Below, piece after piece: positions 1 through 7,583 of a stretch of 64,000 nt of DNA. The DNA comes from DSOI01 sp041394885 (lineage in GTDB: Bacteria; Acidobacteriota; Terriglobia; Bryobacterales; Bryobacteraceae). The position numbers were made by a program, and so were the translations under genes. Within the stretch, counting starts at the first letter, position 1; every line of letters begins with the position of its first letter. The notes beneath the pieces are model-generated. The model was not told where the DNA came from. It saw only the letters and a list, made by a program, of their open reading frames with translations, and searched no databases. Location: positions 54,404-118,403 of the forward strand of contig JAWKHI010000021.1 in the NCBI GenBank assembly GCA_041394885.1. Direction: 5' to 3'.

Positions 1-1
1 C

Positions 2-559
2 CTCGACGACGGGATCGGCCGGCTCCGCGCAGCGCTCGAACGCACCGGCCAGTGGGATCGAACGCGCGTCATATTCGTGTCGGACCACGGATGGGTCAAG
101 AAGCGCGATCCGGCCGACGCGGGCAGCAACGGGGAACTGCGGGGCGGGAAGTACGAACTGTGGGAAGGCGGTATCCGCGTGCCTTGTGTGGTCCGCTGGC
201 CGGGACTCACCCGCCGCGGCTCGACGATCGATGCTGTTTCCTGGTTCCCGGACTGGCTACCGACGCTGACCGGAGCGCAGTCTCGCGACGGCATCGACCT
301 CCGTCCTGCGTTGTCCGGCGGAACGGTTCCCGAACGCGACCTCTGTTGGAGATTCGAGGATCGCTTGGTGAAAACGCCGCTCTCTTTCGCTATTCGCCGC
401 GGACAATGGAAACTGCTGCGCATCGGCGAAAGCCGCGCCTTGTACAACCTGATTCAGGATCCGGGCGAACGCAAGGACGCCTCCGCTTCGCATCCCGAGG
501 TTGCAGCCGATCTCGAAACGCGGTTGCGGCTTTGGCAGAGCGGCTTGCCCCACCCATAG
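2..559 (+). CDS. Sulfatase, C-terminal part (5' end outside window)
   Basis: The open frame is already running at the left edge and ends at a TAG at 557-559, so this is the last ~185 residues of a longer protein. The fragment reads RVIFVSDHGWVKK, then GGKYELWEGGIRVPCVVRWPG, which is the metal-binding DHG region and the following strand typical of alkaline-phosphatase-superfamily sulfatases. It ends with the usual remark-like segment on the current weight of the substrate pocket (LYNLIQDPGERKDAS), where family members have LYDLxxDPxE. The catalytic Cys/Ser motif lies upstream of the window and cannot be checked. It converges on topA with 35 bp between the stops. Two further sulfatases occur in this window. 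Family is clear; substrate is unknown. Confidence 0.88.
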   Translation, partial: LDDGIGRLRAALERTGQWDRTRVIFVSDHGWVKKRDPADAGSNGELRGGKYELWEGGIRVPCVVRWPGLTRRGSTIDAVSWFPDWLPTLTGAQSRDGIDLRPALSGGTVPERDLCWRFEDRLVKTPLSFAIRRGQWKLLRIGESRALYNLIQDPGERKDASASHPEVAADLETRLRLWQSGLPHP

Positions 560-594
560 ACCACCAGAAATGGAAGGCGGGACCGTAGCCCCGC

Positions 595-3045
595 TTACAC
601 CGTCTCCGCTGTCTCCACTGCTTCGGCTCCTACCAGTTCCTTCTTGAACTTGCACTCCTTGTCCGGGCATTGCGCCCATGCGCCGGACTTCAGGTACTTC
701 TCGATCAGATACGCGCCGCCGCAATTGGGGCACGCCTCGGCGATCGGTTTGCCCCATGCGACAAAATCGCACTCCGGATAGCGGTTGCACCCGAAGAACG
801 TCTTGCCGCGCTTGGACCGGCGCTCGATGATGTCGCCTTCCTTGCAGGTGGGACACTTAACCCCGATCGTCTTCTGCTTCACGTACTTGCAAGTGGGGTA
901 GTTACTACACGCGGTAAACTCGCCGAAACGGCCGGACTTCAACAACAGGTTCTTGCCGCAAACCGGACATAGTTCCTCGAGTTGCTGGTCCGGCTTCTTC
1001 TGCTCGCCGCCCAGGGGTTTGGTCGTCTTGCAGTCCGGGTATCCCGTACACGCGTAGAACTGACCGAAACGGCCCTTTTTCAGCACCATCTCACGTCCGC
1101 AGTTCTGGCAGTATTCAGTCTCGTCCTGCTCGGAGAACTCGGTGGGCCCCACCTCGCCCTCCACCATGTCGGGCGACGGCTCCCGCGTATTGGTGCACTC
1201 GGGGTAGCCGGAACAGCCGACGAAGCTGCCGTGCTTGCCCCAGCGCAGCACCATCGGCTTGCCGCATTTGTCGCATGTCAAGCCGGTGGGTTTCTCCATC
1301 CGCTTGATGTCTTCCATCTCGGACTCGGCGCGCACCAGGTCCACCTTGAACTTGTCGTAGAACTCCACCATCGCCGCGCGCCAGTCGACTTTACCTTCTT
1401 CGATTTCGTCGAGTTCGTTTTCCATCCGCGCCGTGTAGCGCACATCGAAGATGTCGTCGAAGTTCTTCACCAGCAGATCGGTCACCACGAACCCGAGTTC
1501 GGTGGGCGAGAACTTGCCTCCCACGCGAGTGACGTAGCCGCGGTCCTGGATCGTCGACAGGATCGATGCGTAGGTGGAGGGGCGTCCGACGCCGTCGGCT
1601 TCGAGCTCTTTCACCAGCGTCGCTTCGGTGAATCGCGGCGGCGGCTCGGTGAAGTGCTGTTCGGGATCGATTGACTTGAACTTCAGCTCCTCGCCCTGAG
1701 TCACCAGAGGTAGCTTGTGCTTGAGTTCCTCGTCTTCTTCGTCTTTTTGATCCTTGCCCTCCTGGTACACGGCGAGGAAGCCGTCGAACTTGGGGACACT
1801 GCCGGTGGCGCGGAACATGTACTGGGCGCCGTCGCTGCCCGGCGCCAGCACATCGATGGTGGTCTGATCGAAAACAGCAGGCGCCATCTGGGATGCCACG
1901 AACCGGGTCCAGATCAAGCGGTACATCTTCAGTTCGTCTTCCGAGAGAAAGCTCGCGATCGCTTCCGGCGAATTGGCCACCGCGGTGGGTCGGATCGCTT
2001 CGTGCGCGTCCTGCGCGCCTTTCTTGCTCTTGAAGGTATTTGGTGCGGCGGGCAGATACTGCGGCCCGAAACGCTGCGGGATGAACTCGCGGACCTCTTT
2101 CAACGCGTCGTCGGAAACACGCGTCGAATCGGTACGCATATAAGTAATGAGACCCACCGATCCCTGCGCGCCGAGTTCCACACCCTCGTAGAGGCGCTGC
2201 GCGAGCCCCATGGTCCGCTTTACCGAAAAACGCAGCTTGCGCGCCGCTTCCTGCTGCAGCGTGGAAGTGATGAAGGGCGGCACCGGATTGCGGCGCTTCT
2301 CCTTGGTGCCCACGGCATGCACCGTGTAGTTGGCGCCGTCGAGCGCCGCGACGATCGCGGCCGATTCTCCCTCATTGGCGATCTCGAGGTTCTGGCCGCC
2401 TTTCTTCGCAAGGCGCGCCTTCAACACCGGCGCCTTCTGGGCGTTGAGGCTGACGTCGATGGTCCAATACTCTTCCTTGATGAACGCGCGAACCTCGCGT
2501 TCGCGATCCACGATCAAACGGAGAGCCACCGTCTGCACGCGGCCGGCCGACAAGCCACGACGGACCTTGTCCCAGAGTAGGGGGGAAATCTGATAGCCCA
2601 CCAGACGGTCCAACACCCGGCGGGCCTGTTGGGCGTCCACCAGATTCCGGTCTACCGCCATCGGCTGATCGAACGCGCGCCGGATTGCGTTGGCTGTGAT
2701 CTCGTTGAAACGAACCCGAAACACCTGGGGCTTGTCGCCCTTCTTCGGCCCGAGCTCCTCGGCCAAGTGATAGCAGATGGCTTCGCCTTCCCGGTCCGGG
2801 TCAGCCGCCAGATAGATGATTTCGGCGTCTTTGGCGGCTTGCTTCAACTCCTGGATGAGCTTCCGCTTGCCTTCGATTACCTCGTACTGGGGCGTGAAGT
2901 CGCCGGCCACGTCCACGGCCAGATCCTTCTTCGGAAGGTCTTTGATATGGCCGAGCGAGGCCTTGACCACGAAATCCTTGCCCAGGTACTTGCTGATGGT
3001 TTTCGACTTCGCCGGAGACTCGACGATGACGAGAGACTTGGACAT
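595..3045 (-). CDS. topA: DNA topoisomerase I (type IA)
   Basis: Relaxes negatively supercoiled DNA by cutting one strand. The 816-residue product starts with a Toprim domain (SLVIVESPAKSKTI at residues 4-17; acidic DPDREGEA at 82-89). The active-site tyrosine is Tyr302 in GLITYMRTDS. The C-terminus carries five zinc-ribbon-like modules, each with CxxC and a second Cys pair (from about residue 590 to 800); E. coli has three. Length agrees with the family. The ATG at 3045 is preceded by TAGGAG six or so bases upstream. The divergent 175-bp gap to the next gene also holds the start region of the receptor gene. No missing catalytic residue was seen. Confidence 0.97.
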   Translation of the reverse strand: MSKSLVIVESPAKSKTISKYLGKDFVVKASLGHIKDLPKKDLAVDVAGDFTPQYEVIEGKRKLIQELKQAAKDAEIIYLAADPDREGEAICYHLAEELGPKKGDKPQVFRVRFNEITANAIRRAFDQPMAVDRNLVDAQQARRVLDRLVGYQISPLLWDKVRRGLSAGRVQTVALRLIVDREREVRAFIKEEYWTIDVSLNAQKAPVLKARLAKKGGQNLEIANEGESAAIVAALDGANYTVHAVGTKEKRRNPVPPFITSTLQQEAARKLRFSVKRTMGLAQRLYEGVELGAQGSVGLITYMRTDSTRVSDDALKEVREFIPQRFGPQYLPAAPNTFKSKKGAQDAHEAIRPTAVANSPEAIASFLSEDELKMYRLIWTRFVASQMAPAVFDQTTIDVLAPGSDGAQYMFRATGSVPKFDGFLAVYQEGKDQKDEEDEELKHKLPLVTQGEELKFKSIDPEQHFTEPPPRFTEATLVKELEADGVGRPSTYASILSTIQDRGYVTRVGGKFSPTELGFVVTDLLVKNFDDIFDVRYTARMENELDEIEEGKVDWRAAMVEFYDKFKVDLVRAESEMEDIKRMEKPTGLTCDKCGKPMVLRWGKHGSFVGCSGYPECTNTREPSPDMVEGEVGPTEFSEQDETEYCQNCGREMVLKKGRFGQFYACTGYPDCKTTKPLGGEQKKPDQQLEELCPVCGKNLLLKSGRFGEFTACSNYPTCKYVKQKTIGVKCPTCKEGDIIERRSKRGKTFFGCNRYPECDFVAWGKPIAEACPNCGGAYLIEKYLKSGAWAQCPDKECKFKKELVGAEAVETAETV

Positions 3046-3205
3046 ATTCTCCTACGGAAAAAGAACGTTTAATATGATAGGTCCGCCGACCCGGCGGCAC
3101 CCAGTCACACTGTAGCAGACTTGGCAAGGGACGCAACCCGGTACGGAGGATGAGGAGGTCCTCATTGATCGATTAACTCTTTTACATCAATCACTTACGG
3201 GCGCT

Positions 3206-3214
3206 TGCTATACT
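3206..3214 (+). promoter_or_regulatory. Extended -10 promoter of the TonB-dependent receptor gene
   Basis: The sequence TGC-TATACT is a TGn-extended -10 element whose last base is six bases before the ATG at 3221. The predicted transcription start (12 bases after the first T of the hexamer) falls on the A of the ATG, so the mRNA would be leaderless. No good -35 box was found at 16-18 bp, and no Shine-Dalgarno sequence is present. Confidence 0.55.
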
Positions 3215-3220
3215 GCGCGT

Positions 3221-6200
3221 ATGAATTGCTTCCGGTCTATCGCCGTGGTTTTGTGTCTCTTGTTCTCGCCCCTGGCCTTTGGCCAGACAGGTTCGATTCA
3301 AGGTCTTGTCACCGATCAATCCGAGGCCGCTGTCGCCAACGCCGGGGTTTCCGTGTTGAACCTCGACACCGGTCTCCGAAGGGAAACAACCAGCAACGAG
3401 GTCGGCCTCTACACGGTGCCGTCTCTTCCAGTGGGCCGCTACAAGGTGACGGCGAATCTGCAAGGATTTGCTCCGTCTGAGCTGCCGGAAGTGAAGCTCG
3501 ACGTCAATCAGACCGCGCGTATCGACTTCACATTGAAGCCCGGTTCGGTCACCGAAAGCATCGATGTGAGCGCCGTGGCCGCGCTGCTCGATTCCGAGAC
3601 GGCCACCGTTGGCCAGGTGATCGACAACAAGCGCATCGTCGAGTTGCCTTTGAACGGTCGCAATTACCTGCAATTGGCGCGGCTCACGGCCGGTACGTCG
3701 GCGGCTCGCGGATCCAGGCCGGAATCGGAGGGCGTGTTCTCGGCCGGCGGCCAGCACGGCTATCAGGTCCAGGTGAATATCGACGGCGTCGACAACTCAC
3801 TCACCTACTCCGGTGGGCCGATCGGTTTCGAAGCCCAAGCGGTGAAGCCGAGTGTAGACGCGGTGGGCGAGTTTCGCGTCGTCACCAATAACCTGTCGGC
3901 CGAGTACGGCAACCGCATGGGCGGACAAGTATTCGTCAACATCAAGTCCGGCACCAACGAGATCCACGGGACGCTGTTCGAGTTTCTCCGCAACTCGTCG
4001 CTCGACGGCTCCAACTTCTTCGCTAATCGTGCGGGATCGGAGAAGCCGCCCTACCGGCAGAATCAATTCGGGGGCACCATCGGCGGGCCGATCCGCAAGG
4101 ACAAGACGTTCTTCTTCGGTTCATTCGAAGGCACGCGCACGCGGCTGGGACGCAGTTTCGTATCGACCGTGCCGATCGATTCGGTTCGCAACGGCGATTT
4201 CAACCGCATTCGCCCCGTCTTCGATCCCGCTACCACGGTGGGAACCGCCACCAGCTTCACGCGCCAGCCGTTCCCCGGGAACATCGTGCCCAAGAATCGT
4301 TGGGATCCGCTCGCATCCAAGATCCTGGCGCTGTACCCCAACGCCACCGCTCCCAACGCCATCGTCAACAACTATTTCTTTTCACCCAGCGAATCGAACG
4401 ACGTCAACACCTACGACATCAAGGGCGACCACAGCATCAGCGACCGGAGCCGTTTTTCGGTTCGCTACAGCCGGCGTGACCGGGACCGTTACGAACCCGG
4501 TCCGCTGCCCCTGCCCGCCGATGGCGGCCTCGCCACCACGACCGTGATCGACTCCAATTCGTTCGCCGGCACGCACTCGATGACCTTCGGCGCCAACATG
4601 ACCAACGAGTTCCGCGTCGGCGTCACCGACGTCAACACCAAGTTCGATGTGCCTTACGACAGCCCGCTGTTCGACGAATACGGAATCAAGGGGATCCCGA
4701 AGACGAATCTGGCTTCGTCCAACGATCACGGCGGAACCCGCTTCACGCCGCAGGGCTACCGGGAACTCGGCACCCGGTCATTCTGGCCCAACACGAACAA
4801 CCAGCGGACCTACCAATTCAACGACACCGTTTTCCGCAACTGGGGCAAGCACAATGTCCGCTTTGGCGGCGAGTTCCGCCGCGAGGATGTATTCCGCAAC
4901 GCGGCCCGGTTCTCACGTGGCAATTTCGTGTTCAATCGCGAGTTCACCGCCAATCCCGCCGCGCGCGGCGCCACCGGGGACGGTCTCGCCGAGTTCATGC
5001 TCGGAATGGCGTCCGGCGGCACCGTGGGCAATGAGAACGGCGAGTACGTCGTCGGTAGCATGTTCGCCGCCTTCGTCCAGGACGATTGGAAAATCACCCC
5101 GAATCTGACCCTGAACATCGGACTCCGCTACGACATCTTTTTCGCCCCGCGGTTCCCCGACGGAAAAGTGTCCACCTTCGAACTCGATTTCGCCAACCTC
5201 GGGCCCAATGCCCGGCTGAAGCAGACACGGTTCGGCCCCAACGAGTGCAACTGCAAGAACGATCTGAACAACTTCGCGCCGCGACTCGGTTTTGCCTGGA
5301 AGGCCCAGCCGAACACAGTGATTCGCGCCGGCGCGGGGATCATCTTCGCGCGGGCCGATTCCATCCAAACCCAATGGGCTCGCGGACAGAATCAGGCGCC
5401 GGACTTCCTCGAGTTCGGCTTCGGTACGCTTGACCGCATCAACCCGCGGCTGACTCTCAGCGGTGGATTCCCCGCCGTGGACTTCAACGCCACGGACGTG
5501 CCAGGGCCGAACGCGGTGGGCATCGACGCCGCCAGCCGTTTCCTGCCGACGCAATACTCGCAGCAGTGGTTCTTCGACATCCAGCGCGAACTGCCCTTCG
5601 CAACGCTGCTCACGGTCGGCTATAACGGCAACGGGACCCGGAAGATGCTGGGCGGGCTCAACTACAACATCCCCTTCGGAATCGAGCCCTCGCCAGTGCC
5701 GGTGAACAACCGGCGCCTGTGGCCCTACTACAACGCGGTGAACCGGCAGGTGCCGTTCGGGTCGCTTTCCTACCACGGGCTGGTAACCAAACTCGAGAAG
5801 CGGTTCTCCAAGGGGCTGACCTTCCTGGCCTCCTATACCTGGGCGCACGCTCTCGACAATCTGGACGAGGTGGGCAACGGCGAGGGCACCGGGGTGTTGA
5901 AGCCCTGGGATCGCAATCTCAATCGCGGGAACTCGCTGACCGACGTACGGCAGCAATTCGTGTTCAGCAGCACCTACGAGATCCCGATCGGCAAAGGGAA
6001 AGCGCTGCTCGGCGATGCCAGCCGCGCCGTGGACCTCGTTCTCGGCGGATGGCAGTTGGGCGGGGTTCTGTCGAAAGTGACGGGCGAGTACGTCACGGTC
6101 ACCACTTCGGGCGGCATCACCAACGCCGGCGGCGCGGACCGTCCCAACCGCATCGGCGACGGGAATCTTCCCTCCAGCGCCCGGACAATCGACCGATGGT

Positions 6201-6481
6201 TCGACACCTCGGCGTTCCAGGTGCAGCCGCAATACACCTACGGCAATTCGGGCCGGGCCATCATCGAGGGCCCAGGCGTCATCAACCTGGACTTCTCGCT
6301 GGCCAAAACGTTCTCGTTGACCGAGCGGTTCCGGCTGCAGTTCCGCGCCGAGGCGTTCAACGCGTCCAACACGCCGGCATTCGGGAACCCGGGAACGAAT
6401 ATCACCACTCCGGGCGCGGGCGCGATCACGTCGGCCGGCGAGCCGCGGCGGGTTCAGTTCGGGCTGAAGCTGCTCTATTGA
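3221..6481 (+). CDS. Oar-like TonB-dependent outer-membrane receptor with carboxypeptidase-regulatory-like domain
   Basis: The product has 1086 residues. It begins with a signal peptide (about residues 1-22, ending ...FSPLAFGQ). Residues ~25-105 form a carboxypeptidase-regulatory/CnaB-like beta sandwich (GSIQGLVTDQSEAAVANAGV). A plug domain follows (~115-240, with ELPLNGRNYLQLARLTAGT), then a long beta-barrel that ends in an aromatic residue (GLKLLY), the usual outer-membrane insertion signal. This architecture is characteristic of the expanded Oar-like receptor family of Acidobacteriota; ligands are generally unknown, and uptake of large or plant-derived molecules is only a guess. The last 706 bases (5776-6481) are duplicated almost exactly at 10331-11033. 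No partner gene such as SusD is adjacent. Confidence 0.93.
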   Translation: MNCFRSIAVVLCLLFSPLAFGQTGSIQGLVTDQSEAAVANAGVSVLNLDTGLRRETTSNEVGLYTVPSLPVGRYKVTANLQGFAPSELPEVKLDVNQTARIDFTLKPGSVTESIDVSAVAALLDSETATVGQVIDNKRIVELPLNGRNYLQLARLTAGTSAARGSRPESEGVFSAGGQHGYQVQVNIDGVDNSLTYSGGPIGFEAQAVKPSVDAVGEFRVVTNNLSAEYGNRMGGQVFVNIKSGTNEIHGTLFEFLRNSSLDGSNFFANRAGSEKPPYRQNQFGGTIGGPIRKDKTFFFGSFEGTRTRLGRSFVSTVPIDSVRNGDFNRIRPVFDPATTVGTATSFTRQPFPGNIVPKNRWDPLASKILALYPNATAPNAIVNNYFFSPSESNDVNTYDIKGDHSISDRSRFSVRYSRRDRDRYEPGPLPLPADGGLATTTVIDSNSFAGTHSMTFGANMTNEFRVGVTDVNTKFDVPYDSPLFDEYGIKGIPKTNLASSNDHGGTRFTPQGYRELGTRSFWPNTNNQRTYQFNDTVFRNWGKHNVRFGGEFRREDVFRNAARFSRGNFVFNREFTANPAARGATGDGLAEFMLGMASGGTVGNENGEYVVGSMFAAFVQDDWKITPNLTLNIGLRYDIFFAPRFPDGKVSTFELDFANLGPNARLKQTRFGPNECNCKNDLNNFAPRLGFAWKAQPNTVIRAGAGIIFARADSIQTQWARGQNQAPDFLEFGFGTLDRINPRLTLSGGFPAVDFNATDVPGPNAVGIDAASRFLPTQYSQQWFFDIQRELPFATLLTVGYNGNGTRKMLGGLNYNIPFGIEPSPVPVNNRRLWPYYNAVNRQVPFGSLSYHGLVTKLEKRFSKGLTFLASYTWAHALDNLDEVGNGEGTGVLKPWDRNLNRGNSLTDVRQQFVFSSTYEIPIGKGKALLGDASRAVDLVLGGWQLGGVLSKVTGEYVTVTTSGGITNAGGADRPNRIGDGNLPSSARTIDRWFDTSAFQVQPQYTYGNSGRAIIEGPGVINLDFSLAKTFSLTERFRLQFRAEAFNASNTPAFGNPGTNITTPGAGAITSAGEPRRVQFGLKLLY
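5776..6481 (+). repeat. Parent copy of a ~0.7-kb direct repeat (receptor 3' end)
   Basis: This stretch, coding for the last ~235 residues of the receptor, matches 10331-11033 with only scattered, mostly third-position differences and one 3-base deletion (Ser-Ser to Ser) in the second copy. The match begins at CGGGCTGGTAACC and stops at the TGA stop codon. Flanking bases on both sides are unrelated. Confidence 0.93.
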
Positions 6482-6486
6482 GCGGA

Positions 6487-7551
6487 TTAGGGCACGCGCC
6501 AACCGAGCGGAAAGCCCTCCGGATCGAACCGCGGGGCGTCCGGACTCGCCAGTTTCGATCGGCCATCCTTCTTCGCTTGCCCTTCGGCCTTCGCTTGCCC
6601 TTCGGAAGGCACGGCGCACATTCCGATCCGGTCCAGTCCGATGACTCCGCGATCGGATCCGGGGCCGGCGCGGACGGTGATGGTCATATTCGCCTGGATT
6701 GAGAACTCCGTAAGGGGCCCTGTGGCACAGAGTGGAGTGCCGGCCGGGAGTTCCGGCACCTTGGCGTGGATCTGATAGAGCCCGACGGCTCCGGGAGTCA
6801 AGCTGACATAGTCGGCGGGAACCGGATTCTCCGTGATGGGATTGCGGCTTCCACCGAAAGCGATGTCGAAGCTGACGCGGAATGCCTTTGGAAGTTCCAG
6901 CGGCGGGTTTGGCGAAGGATGGCCCGTAGGCACCTGGCGAATTGCCTCACTGGGTCCCACGGCGTAGATCACGACGGTTTCGCCGGACTGCGCTGGGTTC
7001 GCCGGAGTAACCAAGGAGCCATCGGCGTGTGTGACCAGCGGGCGTGCGTGGCGATTGCAGTTTTCGCGTTCCGGAAGGTGGCCGGGTTGATGCGAGCATC
7101 CCGACAGAAGCCGGAGGCGGCCGATGTTGTTTAATCCCCGGAACGCAACCTTCCGGCCGTTGGACCGTACTTCGACAAAAACGGACCCCTGACTTACCGA
7201 CTGAGGCGCGTTCGTGGGCCACTGGAGGGTAATCAGTATTCCGTCCTCTTCGAAACAGCAGCGCTCCACGGAGATCAGACCGGCTTTGCCAACTTCGTTG
7301 CGCGCGCCATCGATCACAATGACCGAGATGCCGGCGAGTTCGCCCGGCAGCGGGAGGGAGGTTGCGGTCACCTGCTGAACAGGCCCAAGCGTGGCGTCGG
7401 TGGACCAGAGGAATAGGGCCGCGATCTGGCCTGGTCCGACGCTGGGGAGTGCCGGTGGGACTTGGTCGACGGTGGTCAGCGGCGCTTGCCCAAATCCGGA
7501 TATCGTGATTGCACCGAGGAGCGTCGAGAGCGCGATGGTCTTGCGAGTCAA
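6487..7551 (-). CDS. Secreted protein with a C-terminal TIGR03437-like domain
   Basis: The product has 354 residues and a signal peptide (MTRKTIALSTLLGAITISGFGQ). The start is a TTG at 7551, supported by GGGAG six bases upstream. Residues ~195-300 (GETVVIYAVGPSEAIR ... YQIHAKVPELPAGTPLC) resemble the TIGR03437 domain that ends many Solibacter secreted proteins; this is from memory of the family. The tail holds an imperfect repeat (EGQAKAEGQAKKDG) encoded by tandem copies of about 18 bases near 6571-6606. It lies on the opposite strand to the receptor, five bases past its stop, and downstream of the lipoprotein gene at 7584-10206 with a 32-bp gap, so the two are probably cotranscribed. Function is unknown. 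Confidence 0.72.
   Translation of the reverse strand: MTRKTIALSTLLGAITISGFGQAPLTTVDQVPPALPSVGPGQIAALFLWSTDATLGPVQQVTATSLPLPGELAGISVIVIDGARNEVGKAGLISVERCCFEEDGILITLQWPTNAPQSVSQGSVFVEVRSNGRKVAFRGLNNIGRLRLLSGCSHQPGHLPERENCNRHARPLVTHADGSLVTPANPAQSGETVVIYAVGPSEAIRQVPTGHPSPNPPLELPKAFRVSFDIAFGGSRNPITENPVPADYVSLTPGAVGLYQIHAKVPELPAGTPLCATGPLTEFSIQANMTITVRAGPGSDRGVIGLDRIGMCAVPSEGQAKAEGQAKKDGRSKLASPDAPRFDPEGFPLGWRVP
6571..6606. repeat. Two-copy tandem repeat in a coding region
   Basis: TTCGCTTGCCCTTCGG occurs twice, 18 bases apart, inside the minus-strand gene. It encodes EGQAK twice. Slippage here would change the protein length by six residues without shifting the frame. Confidence 0.7.
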
Positions 7552-7583
7552 TTCGATCTCCCTTCTTAGCGTGACGACAGGTC

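Noticed and set aside
4913..6619. Long minus-strand open frame opposite the receptor (repeated at 10245-11072)
   Set aside because: It is the antisense of the receptor's GC-rich barrel coding region, has no domain, and is repeated only because the receptor segment is duplicated.
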